Assembly: GCA_026399875.1 (NCBI GenBank)
Contig: JAPLQF010000006.1
Span: 73,549-137,548, forward strand
Direction: 5' to 3'
From: Burkholderiales bacterium
GTDB lineage: Bacteria; Pseudomonadota; Gammaproteobacteria; Burkholderiales; Burkholderiaceae_E
DNA length: 64,000 nt
Shown: piece after piece, positions 19,666-27,899 of the stretch
Layout: every line of letters begins with the position of its first letter
Position numbering within the stretch: the first letter of the stretch is position 1
Made by a program: the position numbers and the translations under genes
Notes under the pieces: generated by a model
Told to the model about the DNA's origin: nothing
What the model saw: the letters and a program-made list of their open reading frames with translations, nothing else
Databases searched by the model: none

Positions 19666-19872
19666 GTGCACGGGTCAGAGATTCGAACTCCCGCTGAGCC
19701 CGTTGGAGAGAGCGTCTCTGAGCTGAGGGTTGACCACGGGCCCGGCTACCGGGTTTATTTCATCCAGCGCGGCGACGTTGTGATCGTCTTGCTGGCCGGG
19801 GGAGATAAGTCCACTCAGGACAAGGACATCCGCAATGCCAAGGCTTTGGCAAAAGATCTCAAGGACGAATGA
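19666..19872 (+). pseudogene. N-terminally truncated RelE/HigB-type toxin (Gp49-like)
   Basis: A 68-codon frame from GTG at 19666. The part from [26 protein letters not shown] through [28 protein letters not shown] matches the C-terminal half of PF05973-type addiction-module toxins (usually about 100 residues). The normal N-terminal 40 or so residues, with the first helices, are absent: homology begins only about 40 bases after the cobC stop codon. The fragment keeps the GDKSTQD segment but is unlikely to fold as an active mRNA interferase. It overlaps the antitoxin gene by ATGA, the usual coupling in this family. Confidence 0.75.
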
Positions 19873-20174
19873 GCATGCCCAAAACCAAGACCCGTGTCTG
19901 GGACCCTGCCGAGCACCTGATCACCGGTGAGGACATGGCAGCCTATCTGGAAGCGGCGCTTCAAGAAGGAGACTCTGCACTGATTGCCGCCGCGCTCGGC
20001 GATATTGCGCGCGCCAAGGGCATGAGTCAGATTGCCCGCGACGCTGGGTTGGGACGCGAAAGCCTCTACAAGGCGCTTTCGGCCGAGGGCAACCCCGAGT
20101 TTGCAACCATCATGAAAGTCATCGCAGCACTCGGGTTGCAATTGCATGTAGCACCATCCGGTACGGTCGCGTGA
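19869..20174 (+). CDS. HigA-type antitoxin (Xre family)
   Basis: A 101-residue antitoxin that looks complete. It has the family N-terminus ([21 protein letters not shown]), then [35 protein letters not shown], which is the helix-turn-helix, and [21 protein letters not shown]. It should bind DNA and normally neutralises the HigB-type toxin encoded just before it. Since that toxin is truncated, the antitoxin may now be an orphan regulator or protect against related toxins elsewhere in the genome. No promoter of its own is apparent; it would be read from the cobS-cobC transcript. Confidence 0.88.
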   Translation: MSMPKTKTRVWDPAEHLITGEDMAAYLEAALQEGDSALIAAALGDIARAKGMSQIARDAGLGRESLYKALSAEGNPEFATIMKVIAALGLQLHVAPSGTVA

Positions 20175-20244
20175 CGAGCCGATAGCGACCGTCAGTAATG
20201 CCCAGGATTCCAATTGAATCTGCGGGAGGATTGCTGTCTCGGCG

Positions 20245-20433
20245 TTGCCTGCCGCACGGCCAGCGATTCTGGTGACGCACTCCGGCGTGATGCAGGCCTT
20301 GCTGCGCACGCTTCGCGGACTGCCTCTGGCAGGCGCCGGCGGTCACAAGATCGACTATGGGCAGGTAGTGGTGCTTGAGCGCGAGCGATCGGGCGAGCGC
20401 TGGGAGATCACGAACGAGATCGGAGCGGGATAG
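20245..20433 (+). pseudogene. Second copy of the cobC 3' end
   Basis: A 5'-truncated copy of the last 62 codons of the cobC-like gene, in frame to its stop codon, with no start codon context. The encoded peptide differs from the complete gene by one residue in the aligned region (Arg for Gln), while ten third-position differences have accumulated. Weak similarity continues about six bases to the left (GTCTCGGCG versus GTGTCGGAG) and then ends. It is probably the original gene end displaced by an element that brought its own replacement end, or the reverse. Confidence 0.85.
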
Positions 20434-20453
20434 CTCGAGATGTCACACGTGAC

Positions 20454-20485
20454 GCGGCCCGGACAGCGAAGGCTATCCGGGCCGC
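20454..20485. terminator. Strong hairpin between convergent genes
   Basis: A perfect 10-bp inverted repeat (20454-20463 with 20476-20485, core GGCCCGGA/TCCGGGCC) lies in the 107-base gap between the cobC fragment and the end of the lipoprotein gene. A shorter GTCAC-AC-GTGAC palindrome precedes it at 20442-20453. There is no T run on either side, so termination activity is a guess from position. Confidence 0.4.
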
Positions 20486-20540
20486 GGGCCGCTCAAGAAA
20501 AGCGGGTCATGAATCAAAGGTCTGGATTTCCACCCGATTG

Positions 20541-22628
20541 TTACGGAGTGATGCCTTCAAAGGAGGGGTCCAGCTGCTTGATCAGGGCATTGGCCGCAGG
20601 CAGGTTCAGACGCACCCCGTCGGAGCTCACTGGCTTGTTGACATACCCGTAATAGACCTTGCCACCACGCTCGACCAGGATACGGTTGTAGGTGAGCTTG
20701 CCCGCCAGAGCAGGCGGATTGGTGAAACTCATTACACGCGCATCACCAACGGTCGAGATCGAGTAGCTTCCCGAACCAATGCTGCCGCAATTGCGGGTCG
20801 AACCACCGGTGCGAACCTGGCACAGGTAATAGGTCACCGCATTGGCCCCGGTGAATGCAACACGCAAATTTGCATCCCTGGTGTAGAAGTTGGCGGTACC
20901 TGCCGGCAGGCTGGCGTAATAACCAGCCAATGTGCCAACCGACAAGGTGCTGTTGCTCCACCAGTCGTTTCGCGTACCGGAGCTGCCGTTCCCATCGGTA
21001 GAGGGATTAAACAGACAGGGTGTGCCGCGATTGGCAGCGATCAGGGCATCGAGCGTTGTCGCCTGACTGGTGTAGCTCGAGACAGGCGTCGTCGGGAGGA
21101 TCGGGCCGCAAGCCGGCGAGGCGCCCGATCCGGTTCGGGCATCACCACCCGCAGCGACCTCTGCCGAAATCAGCGAGACGATAGCGCTTGTCTGCACATC
21201 GTAGCTCGGGGCGGTCGAGGTCGGGTTATTGGTCACATACAGCAGCTTGGAGCCAGCCGGGAAGGTCGCTGAGCCAAGCAGCGACATATTGGTCGGTCCG
21301 AACTCGCTGTACTTTTTGCCGGAATCCCCACCCGGGAAGGCGCGGATATCGTTGACCACACTGGTGAAAGTGCGGCCTGCGATATCGACCGACGCCTGCT
21401 TTGACGTTCCCCGCTCGAACCCGTCGCAGTAGTTGTAGGTGCTGTTGCCGGCCACGTCGCGAACAGTTCCGCTGTTCCGGAATCCGACCGGGCAACCTAC
21501 CCAGTTCGCGCCGTTCCAGTGCAGGTCACCGCGGCGCTCGTAGGTGCTGCCAAAGCCCCACTCACGCCCGACGCCGCCGTTCACCTTCTCCGCGCGGACC
21601 TCGTAATTGCGGACCAGACCGTTGGCATCGGGAGTATTGTCGGCGGCCGTGGCCCAAAAGTTGCGGAGGTAGTAGTTGTTGAGATCGGTGAACACCACCA
21701 TTCGCAGACTCGCCGTGAGTGCCGGTGGGCTCGCCGTCGGGGCTGCCGCAGCCTCTGCCGCAGCAAGCCGCTCGATGCCCAACTTCGCCACCACCGCTTC
21801 CCTGGTCACCGGCTTGCTGGCAACCAGATCGTCGACAACCACCTTGTAGGCCGCCGACGCATCACCGGCTTGACGAACCGCCGGATCAACCGCCGCGGCA
21901 CCAAGAATCGCCAGGTTATCGATCAGGCTGCCGCCGACCGTCTTTTCGATGTCGGCTTTTGTGATGGTCGCACCGCTCGCATCTTTCTGACCGATTGCGC
22001 CCAGCGCCGAGCTGGTTTGCGCCTGCGAACTCAGCACGATGAGTCGCGCGAGCACCTTGGCGTCACCCGCAGCAGTGTCGCTGGCGGGGGCAGTGGTGTA
22101 GTCGGCAAAGAGCGATGCGCTCAGCCCCGACTGCGCTTTCAGGAAAGCCTCGGCTTCGGTCGACGACACGCGGGCCGACTGCGCACGGACCTGGACCAGC
22201 GTGGTCAGCGGGCTCACAAGCGCCGGCTTGTCGGCCGGTGCGGTCATCGAGAAGGCCGTGGTGACCGGGCCGAAATCGGCATCGACCGCATCGGTGCCCA
22301 CCAGTGCAAGCATCGGGAACTTGCCAGCATCGGCTTCAGGCACCGACAGCGTCGCATTGCCACCGGCATCGGTCCGTGCGGACGGCTCGCCCTCATCGCA
22401 GGCGCCATTGGTGTTTTTGTCGAGGCAGACCAGCGCATTCTTGATCGCGCCGTCAATGACTTTGACCGGCACCGATTTCGAGACAGGGGTTGCAGCAACC
22501 GGCGTTGAAGGCATGCCTGCACCGGTGTCGCCGCTGGTTGAACCGCCACCGCACGCCGACAACGCAGCGGCAACAGCCATCGCGAGGGCCGCAGATGATG
22601 CAAGCGGGTATTTTCGAAGTATCGACAT
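20541..22628 (-). CDS. Large outer-surface lipoprotein, type 1
   Basis: A 695-residue lipoprotein of unknown function. The signal peptide ends in the lipobox ALSAC (Cys at about residue 27) followed by GGGSTSGD. Next comes a carboxypeptidase-regulatory-like repeat with VIDGAIKNALVCLDKNTNGACDEGEP, an acidic calcium-loop-like stretch seen in many Burkholderiales lipoproteins, then an alanine-rich helical part (VSPLTTLVQVRAQ) and a C-terminal beta-rich domain of about 380 residues with cysteine pairs (WVGCPVGF, YNYCDGF, ACGPILP, PCLFNP, YYLCQV, RNCGS). No enzyme motif was recognised. It shares its layout with the lipoprotein at 24670-26871. ATG at 22628 is preferred over 22646. Confidence 0.8.
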   Translation of the reverse strand: MSILRKYPLASSAALAMAVAAALSACGGGSTSGDTGAGMPSTPVAATPVSKSVPVKVIDGAIKNALVCLDKNTNGACDEGEPSARTDAGGNATLSVPEADAGKFPMLALVGTDAVDADFGPVTTAFSMTAPADKPALVSPLTTLVQVRAQSARVSSTEAEAFLKAQSGLSASLFADYTTAPASDTAAGDAKVLARLIVLSSQAQTSSALGAIGQKDASGATITKADIEKTVGGSLIDNLAILGAAAVDPAVRQAGDASAAYKVVVDDLVASKPVTREAVVAKLGIERLAAAEAAAAPTASPPALTASLRMVVFTDLNNYYLRNFWATAADNTPDANGLVRNYEVRAEKVNGGVGREWGFGSTYERRGDLHWNGANWVGCPVGFRNSGTVRDVAGNSTYNYCDGFERGTSKQASVDIAGRTFTSVVNDIRAFPGGDSGKKYSEFGPTNMSLLGSATFPAGSKLLYVTNNPTSTAPSYDVQTSAIVSLISAEVAAGGDARTGSGASPACGPILPTTPVSSYTSQATTLDALIAANRGTPCLFNPSTDGNGSSGTRNDWWSNSTLSVGTLAGYYASLPAGTANFYTRDANLRVAFTGANAVTYYLCQVRTGGSTRNCGSIGSGSYSISTVGDARVMSFTNPPALAGKLTYNRILVERGGKVYYGYVNKPVSSDGVRLNLPAANALIKQLDPSFEGITP

Positions 22629-22886
22629 GATTTGACAGAGCTCCATAGGGTCGGATCAGACAAGAGTGGGCAGAGCTTCTGCGCAACCGCGCAATCGACA
22701 GTCGTCGCGAAGCCCCGTACCTGGGACCTGATGCTGCCGGGCGGCCAAGGGCAAGTCGTCCCCAAAATTGATGAGATCGCCTGCCGCCGCACTCATCACT
22801 TCTGATGAAGACAAAACGGATCCTGGCAAGACAAAATCCGCAGTTCAATCCGAAAACTCAATGCGCTTTCAAATCCGGGAGGTGTG

Positions 22887-23717
22887 ATGACTGATTCCGC
22901 ATTGAGCTTTGCAGCCTTCGAACGCAATGGCTGGGAGAGCCCCGAAACCGTCGCGGCCTATCACGCACTGGCGCCGCAGATCACCACGCAGTCTGCGCAG
23001 GCGATGCTGGACGCTGCCGATGTGGCCGACGGCAAGCGCGTGCTGGACATCGCTTGCGGCGCGGGCTATCTGGCGCATGCAGCAGCCTTGCGCGGCGCCG
23101 ATGCCACGGGTGTTGACTTCTCATCGGCACAGGTCGCGCTGGCCCGGCAGCACCATCCGAACCTGACTTTCGAGCAGGGCGATGCCGTGGCTTTGCCCTT
23201 CTCGCCGCACACCTTCGATGCGGTGGTGTGCGGCTTCGGGATGTGTCATGTTGCCGACCCGCAGGCCGCGCTCAACGAAGCGTTTCGGGTGCTCAAGCCC
23301 GGCGGACGTCTGGCGTTTTCTGTCTGGGCCGGCCCGCAGCGGGCGCTGGCCTTCGGTGTGCTCTATGCCGCCATCGCAAAGCATGGCAATGCTGACGTCG
23401 GCTTGCCCCCGGGCCCGGCGTTTTTCATGTTCAGCGACCATGCGGTTGCCACATCGAGCCTGCAGGCCGCAGGCTTTGAAAAAGTCGCCGTTTCCGAGGC
23501 GCCTCAGTTCATGCACGGGCGCGACCCCGGGGAGCTCTACGACAAAATCCTCCAGGGTTCGGTGCGGGCCTCGGCCACCCTCAAGGCACAAACGCCGCAG
23601 GCCATCGCCGAGATCCGCAAGGCTCTGGGCGAGCTGGCAACGCGATTCACCAACAACGGCGAATACGCAGTGCCTGCGCCGGCGGTGGTGTCGAGCGGGA
23701 TGCGTCCGCGAAATTGA
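22887..23717 (+). CDS. Class I SAM-dependent methyltransferase
   Basis: A 276-residue methyltransferase with motif I VLDIACGAGYLAHAA (about residues 49-63), GVDFSSAQVALARQ, the UbiE/Coq5-like stretch FEQGDAVALPFSPHTFDAVVCGFGMCHVADPQAAL and RVLKPGGRLAFSVWAGP. This group methylates small molecules, often in quinone or secondary metabolism; the substrate cannot be deduced. GGGAGG at 22877-22882 sets the start at ATG 22887 rather than the adjacent GTG. It stands alone between a leftward lipoprotein and a leftward vapBC pair. Confidence 0.85.
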   Translation: MTDSALSFAAFERNGWESPETVAAYHALAPQITTQSAQAMLDAADVADGKRVLDIACGAGYLAHAAALRGADATGVDFSSAQVALARQHHPNLTFEQGDAVALPFSPHTFDAVVCGFGMCHVADPQAALNEAFRVLKPGGRLAFSVWAGPQRALAFGVLYAAIAKHGNADVGLPPGPAFFMFSDHAVATSSLQAAGFEKVAVSEAPQFMHGRDPGELYDKILQGSVRASATLKAQTPQAIAEIRKALGELATRFTNNGEYAVPAPAVVSSGMRPRN

Positions 23718-23803
23718 TCTGACAGGGGACGCGCCTGTCACTCGAGGTGCGAAGGCGCTTCGTCGCTCTGGCAATGAGTATCTCGAAGAGGGACGGGCTT
23801 GCT

Positions 23804-24217
23804 TCAGGTCCGAGAGCGGCGCAGCCAGTTCTCTGTCAGCAGCCCTGGCACGCGCTTGAATTCACCGAGGTTATTGGTGACAAGAGTCAGCCCCTCACTT
23901 CGTGCATGGGCCGCGATATGCAGATCGTTAACGCCGATCGGTCGCCCCACTTTCTCAAGCGCAGCGCGGATGGCGCCGTAGTGCTGCGAGGCCTTGGCCG
24001 AATAGGGCAACACCTCGAGCAGACTGGCGAACTCTTCGACAACCGCGAGGTTCTGCGCGACTCGAGCGCTCTTCTCGGCACCGTGAAATAGCTCGCTCAA
24101 CGTAACCGCGGATATCGCCATGCGGCCGGCGTTTTCATTGAAGACACCCATCGCCTCGATCGGCCGTCGCTTGATGACGTATATGACGATGTTGGTATCG
24201 AGCAGGTACTTGAGCAT
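23804..24217 (-). CDS. vapC: VapC-type PIN-domain ribonuclease toxin
   Basis: A 137-residue PIN-domain nuclease. Acidic site residues are visible in YLLDTNIVIY (Asp 7), SAVTLSELFHGAEKS (Glu) and IGVNDLHIAAHA (Asp), followed by LVTNNLGEFKRVPGL, where the fourth position is Asn as in many VapC proteins. VapC toxins usually cut tRNA or rRNA and are held inactive by VapB. Full length, 13 bases downstream of vapB and in the same direction. The pair appears intact. Confidence 0.93.
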   Translation of the reverse strand: MLKYLLDTNIVIYVIKRRPIEAMGVFNENAGRMAISAVTLSELFHGAEKSARVAQNLAVVEEFASLLEVLPYSAKASQHYGAIRAALEKVGRPIGVNDLHIAAHARSEGLTLVTNNLGEFKRVPGLLTENWLRRSRT

Positions 24218-24230
24218 CGCGTGGACAGTG

Positions 24231-24464
24231 TCAGAGAGCTTCGCGTTCGGACTGGTGCTGTGGGGCGCGCTCGGACATGAAGTCCTCGGACGCCTTAGGC
24301 CCGTTCAAGAAGAACTCGTCCCAGGTGTGCCCGACCGGCGAGATGATGCGGTCGACGCCTCGAGCCCGCACCTGAACCTTCTTGACGCCCTCGGGCAAGC
24401 GCACATCGGCAGGCAGGCGCACAGCCTGGGAGCGGTTGTTGGTAAAGACGGAGGTGATGGTCAT
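24231..24464 (-). CDS. vapB: VapB-type antitoxin
   Basis: A 77-residue antitoxin with an N-terminal AbrB/SpoVT-type DNA-binding fold (TSVFTNNRSQAVRLPADVRLPEGVKKVQV) and a C-terminal toxin-binding tail (TWDEFFLNGPKASEDFM). It should repress its own operon by binding the palindrome at 24487-24504, which overlaps the -10 box. First gene of the leftward pair. Confidence 0.92.
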   Translation of the reverse strand: MTITSVFTNNRSQAVRLPADVRLPEGVKKVQVRARGVDRIISPVGHTWDEFFLNGPKASEDFMSERAPQHQSEREAL

Positions 24465-24486
24465 TGGTGCGTGCCGGATTGGGATA

Positions 24487-24504
24487 TGGCATTAGTATAT
24501 GCCA
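24487..24504 (-). promoter_or_regulatory. vapBC operator overlapping the -10 element
   Basis: A perfect inverted repeat TGGCAT-6-ATGCCA surrounds the sequence that reads TATACT on the minus strand (24494-24499), 30 bases before the vapB ATG. The position is right for an autorepressed promoter bound by VapB. No good -35 hexamer is visible. Confidence 0.6.
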
Positions 24505-24607
24505 GACTCAGAGTCATCCCCAGCGGGCTGTTGGGCTGCGTTGTGACCCGGTGACGAAGTTCGGGCCACCATGACTGAGTACATCGGGACCTTCTACAAC
24601 CGGAATT

Positions 24608-24662
24608 GGCGCGATGAACGCGCCGTTATGACCAGCTGCCACGGGGCAAACCCCGCGGCAGC
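24608..24662 (-). terminator. Two consecutive hairpins after lipoprotein 2
   Basis: Two hairpins follow the leftward lipoprotein gene: GCTGCC-A-CGGGG with CCCCG-C-GGCAGC (24635-24662, loop CAAA) and GGCGCG/CGCGCC (24608-24624, loop ATGAA). They occupy the gap before vapB and could end the lipoprotein transcript. No T run follows, so this is a structural inference. Confidence 0.45.
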
Positions 24663-24669
24663 CGCCGGT

Positions 24670-26871
24670 TCAGGGCTGCAGAGGGCGGGTTGAACCCGCC
24701 TGATTGCCTAGCACTCTGGTGCTGGTCTGCACAGAGACATTCGCAATGCTGTTGATCACCTGACTCGATGGCTTGTCCAAGCTACCCGAATTGAGACCGC
24801 TGCTGACGAAGGTGCAGGCGGTCTCCTTGCCATTGGCGTTGTACTCGGCGATCAGCACGTTGTTCCCGATGCTGTCTGTGAGATACAGGCCGCAATGATC
24901 CATGCGAGATCCGTAGGCCGCTCCCTGCGTGTAGTTGAAAGTGAACAGGTTGTCGAGCAACGGGCCGGTAGCGGCCGACAGGGCTGTCTTGACGGCGCTG
25001 ACCGTCGCTGGCGTGGTGGATGTCAGGGTGGCAAACAGACTGCTCTGGTTGGCCTGCGCAAATGCCTTGGACAGCGGCACCGAGAAGACCTCGTAAGGGA
25101 AGGCCGCAACCACCGTACCGCTGCCACTGACATTCGGATCCACATCCTTCTTGATCAGCCAGCCATACACCGCACCCGGCGCGACCCGGGTCTCATCGAT
25201 GCAGGGCGTGCCCGCTGCCGGGGGTGCACTGCGCAAGGCCAGATCCTGACAGCTCTCCAGCGCTTCGCCTCCGCGGTAGTAGGTGCTTCCGTCGCCGACC
25301 TGCAGTGCTGTTGCCAGCGTGGCGGGAATCGTCAGCGTCAGCTTGGCGGAACTGCTGCTGACCGGCGATGCGGGGTTGCCGGTATAGGTACGCAAGCCGG
25401 GGCCACGCACATCAACCACGATGCCAGTCTTGTTGTTTGCGGGCTTGCCCGCCTCCAGATTGACTGCCTCAACATCAAGGTGAAACGCCCGCTCGCGCCC
25501 GAACGTCGCGTTGTTGCCGCTGGCATCGGTACGGCGGGTAATACGCGCGTCCATATGCATGTCCACATGCTGCGGGCCGACAAATGTCCAGCCACCAGGG
25601 CAGCCAGTGAAGGCTGTGCCCTTGACGAACTTCCAGTTGCTGTCCGCGGTGCCATTGATGGTTCCAACGACCCAGGCACTCACCGGGTTGCCACTACCAT
25701 CGAATGCAATCGCACCACCGCCGTTGGGCCGGCCCTTCAGGACCTGGACGATGGCGGGCAAGGTCCCTGTGCCCGCCTGGGCAATGCTCAGGAAGCTGGT
25801 GATCTCGGAAGCGCTCAAGGGGCTCATGTCGTATTGCGACAAGGCCGCAGCCGAGAGGTTGAAACCGCCGACGAAAATATCAGTGCCGCTGGTCAGGTAA
25901 TTAACAATATCGTTCTTCAAAAAGTCGCTGCCCCAGTAAAAGCTGGCATCGATGAATGGGCTGACCTGCTGCGCAGTGGGCGGTGTGAAATTGCTCTTCG
26001 GATAGAGCGCACTCAGCGATGCCGTACACGCACGGATTTCGGCCAGCACCGTGCCGGCGGCATTGGCGCTTTGCACCTGCTGCGTGGTCGGTGGCGTGGG
26101 GGTGATGATGCTGGCGCTACCGGCGGTGGCAGGCAGACTGACCTGACCGATCTGGGTGTTGGTGCCGATCAGCGTGACCGTCGCCATCATCGACCCGGCA
26201 TTGGCCGGCGTGACCAGGATCTTGTCAAGAATGGCATCAAAGCCCTGGCCATTAGCTTCGAAGGCGCCGGTCAGCGGGTTGGTGTCGGCGGTATTGAGCG
26301 GCGCGATCATCTCCTTGACCTTCTGCGCCGCATTGCTCAGGTTGGCCGTCTTCGCAGCCTCGGTCAGTGCAGTCAGGCAGCCTTTCGGCAGGACATTGTC
26401 GGCCGGCGTGCACAGGTTGGTGAGTGAGTTGCCTCCGGGCACGCCGGCGGCGGCAGAAACAATCAGGTCGGTCAGGGGCGTGATGTTGACGGTCTGGCCG
26501 GCGGCGGTCGCGATTGAGCTGAGAAACACCTGCTTGCCGTTGGAGGTGCCAGTGATGCTCAGGATGAAGGGCGCAGTCAAGCCGCCAACATCCACCGTGA
26601 AGGCGCCTGTGGCCGATGTCGTGGCGGGCGACGACGACTTGCCATTGATATCGATGGCCACCACCGTGCCGGCAATGGGGGCGCCGGTGGCGGCAGTGCC
26701 GGACAGTTTGGGAAGCGTTGCGACAGGGGTCGTAACCGGCGGCGTGACAGGCGCCGGGGTAGTGGCCGCCGAGTCAGTGCCAGAGTCGCCACCGCAGCCC
26801 GTGATAGCCATGGCTAGCGCAGTCAGGGCCGGTGCGGCCCAATGTTTCAATCGTTTCAATCGCAAAGACAT
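24670..26871 (-). CDS. Large outer-surface lipoprotein, type 2
   Basis: A 733-residue lipoprotein of unknown function. Signal peptide with lipobox AITGC (Cys at about residue 25), then a Thr/Pro-rich linker (VTPPVTTPVATLP), a carboxypeptidase-regulatory-like domain (TGAPIAGTVVAIDINGKS to FTVDVGGL), VNITPLTDLIVSAAAG, a helical part, and a C-terminal domain with FTGCPGGWTFVG and several cysteines (ESCQDLAL, TPCIDE, DHCGLYL, TACTFV). Layout and the GCP.GW/GF motif echo the lipoprotein at 20541-22628. GAGGGA 5 bases upstream supports ATG 26871. Probably surface exposed; binding or enzymatic role not recognised. Confidence 0.78.
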   Translation of the reverse strand: MSLRLKRLKHWAAPALTALAMAITGCGGDSGTDSAATTPAPVTPPVTTPVATLPKLSGTAATGAPIAGTVVAIDINGKSSSPATTSATGAFTVDVGGLTAPFILSITGTSNGKQVFLSSIATAAGQTVNITPLTDLIVSAAAGVPGGNSLTNLCTPADNVLPKGCLTALTEAAKTANLSNAAQKVKEMIAPLNTADTNPLTGAFEANGQGFDAILDKILVTPANAGSMMATVTLIGTNTQIGQVSLPATAGSASIITPTPPTTQQVQSANAAGTVLAEIRACTASLSALYPKSNFTPPTAQQVSPFIDASFYWGSDFLKNDIVNYLTSGTDIFVGGFNLSAAALSQYDMSPLSASEITSFLSIAQAGTGTLPAIVQVLKGRPNGGGAIAFDGSGNPVSAWVVGTINGTADSNWKFVKGTAFTGCPGGWTFVGPQHVDMHMDARITRRTDASGNNATFGRERAFHLDVEAVNLEAGKPANNKTGIVVDVRGPGLRTYTGNPASPVSSSSAKLTLTIPATLATALQVGDGSTYYRGGEALESCQDLALRSAPPAAGTPCIDETRVAPGAVYGWLIKKDVDPNVSGSGTVVAAFPYEVFSVPLSKAFAQANQSSLFATLTSTTPATVSAVKTALSAATGPLLDNLFTFNYTQGAAYGSRMDHCGLYLTDSIGNNVLIAEYNANGKETACTFVSSGLNSGSLDKPSSQVINSIANVSVQTSTRVLGNQAGSTRPLQP

Positions 26872-27377
26872 TGCATTCCCTCGATGATGAGTGTTGGGTT
26901 GATTGGGCCAGGTCATTCGTGTGTCAGATGGTCCTTGACATCGCATCAGATCGAGGCGGATTCCGACTCAAGCATCACATCAAGCGATTGGCGGCTGCAA
27001 TTAGCCAAACGTCCTACCCAGAAAGCCTAATTCTTTAGAGCTGGTACTGAGGTCCGATTCACGCAGCGGGCACGAAGCGCTCCAAAGGAGAAGGTCTAGG
27101 GACGGGTTATCAGTGATTCATCACCAGAATTGGTGATGACATGCGACGAATTCGCCGTGCCCGCGCTCGAACGTGCTCCTCATGGGCAATTCATAAAGCC
27201 CACGCATGACCGGCTCAAGCTGCAGCGAACAACCAACAATGCGAACGCGCGTTCAAGGAATGCTGCGATCTCAGCGGGTCGCTGATCGGTCCGATGGTCT
27301 ACTGGACTAATCCTTCAGCTGACAAGCGCGCCGGTTGGTGTATACACAAAACGCACACAGTTCGATAAACGGCTTCA
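26872..27377. other. 506-base gap with two perfect palindromes, no gene seen
   Basis: No convincing coding frame lies between the divergent lipoprotein and BrnT-like starts. Two elements stand out: TCATCACCA-GAAT-TGGTGATGA at 27118-27139, a perfect 9-bp stem, and GTGTATACAC at 27338-27347, a perfect 10-bp palindrome that contains a TATACA -10-like hexamer 31 bases before the BrnT-like start. The second is a plausible toxin-antitoxin operator; the first has no assigned role. Confidence 0.6.
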
Positions 27378-27899
27378 GTGACGCCATTTCGCTGGAGCCC
27401 GGAGAAGAACGAGCAGCTCAAGCTCGAGCGCAGCGTCTCCTTCGAGCAGCTGGTCGTCGCAGTCGAAGCGGGTGCGTTGCTGGATATTCTGGCGCACCCC
27501 AACAAGTCCAGGTACCCGAAACAGAAGGTGCTTGTCGTTGCCTGCGATGGCTACGCGTATCTGGTGCCTTTCATGGAGGAAAAGGAACACTTCTTCCTCA
27601 AGACTGTCATCCCCAGCCGCAAGGCAACACGAGACGACCTGGGTCAAGGTGAGCAAGATGCCAAAGACTGCCCCCTACGAATCCGATCTGATCGCCGCCT
27701 TCGAAAACGGATCGCTGAAGTCGGTTGCGACAAAAGCCGAACTGTCGAGATTTCGCGCCGCCGCGAGAGCAACGGGATTCCATTTGATAGCGTCTCGGCG
27801 TCCACGCGCAAGGCCGGATTGAGTTCCAAGGCAGGCATCCGCGCGGCCTGCGCGGTCAGACCAGGCTTAGCCGAATCGCAGACTAAAGGGGCAGACTGA
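27378..27899 (+). pseudogene. BrnT-like toxin gene that has lost its normal stop codon
   Basis: From GTG at 27378 the first 90 or so residues read as a complete BrnT-type toxin: FRWSPEKNEQLKLERSVSFE, VVAVEAGALLDILAHPN, YPKQKVLVVACDGYAYLVPF and FFLKTVIPSRKATRDDLGQGE. Family members end soon after the SRKATRD segment, but here the frame runs on for another 80 codons across the whole antitoxin gene, giving 173 residues whose second half is arginine-rich and unlike the family. The final part (NGIPFDSVSASTRKAG) resembles the antitoxin C-terminus in the wrong frame, showing that the pair has suffered a frame-shifting deletion. It may still yield an active toxin half. Confidence 0.65.
27658..27822 (+). 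pseudogene. Truncated antitoxin of the BrnT-like pair
   Basis: A 54-codon frame overlapping the toxin gene. Its start, PYESDLIAAFENGSLKSVATKAELSRFRAAARATG, matches the N-terminus of a family of CopG/BrnA-like antitoxins. The expected middle with the ribbon-helix DNA-binding strand (KDRRVNIRLS-like) is missing, and after residue 41 the frame turns into HLIASRRPRARPD. The expected C-terminal GIPYQTLI-like segment appears as GIPFDSVSA in the other frame at 27774, so a deletion of roughly 25 codons plus a frame shift explains the gene. Confidence 0.65.

Noticed and set aside
19676..19696. tRNA T-loop-like ATTCGAAC just after the cobC stop, a possible attachment site
   Set aside because: Only an imperfect T-arm can be drawn and no acceptor, anticodon or D arm is present; not enough for a tRNA fragment.
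20245..20433. Second cobC copy as an independent small gene
   Set aside because: It has no start or ribosome site and encodes only the C-terminal third of a phosphatase without the first catalytic histidine.
24895..26427. Long plus-strand frame opposite lipoprotein 2
   Set aside because: Antisense shadow; the minus strand encodes a lipoprotein with lipobox and ribosome site.
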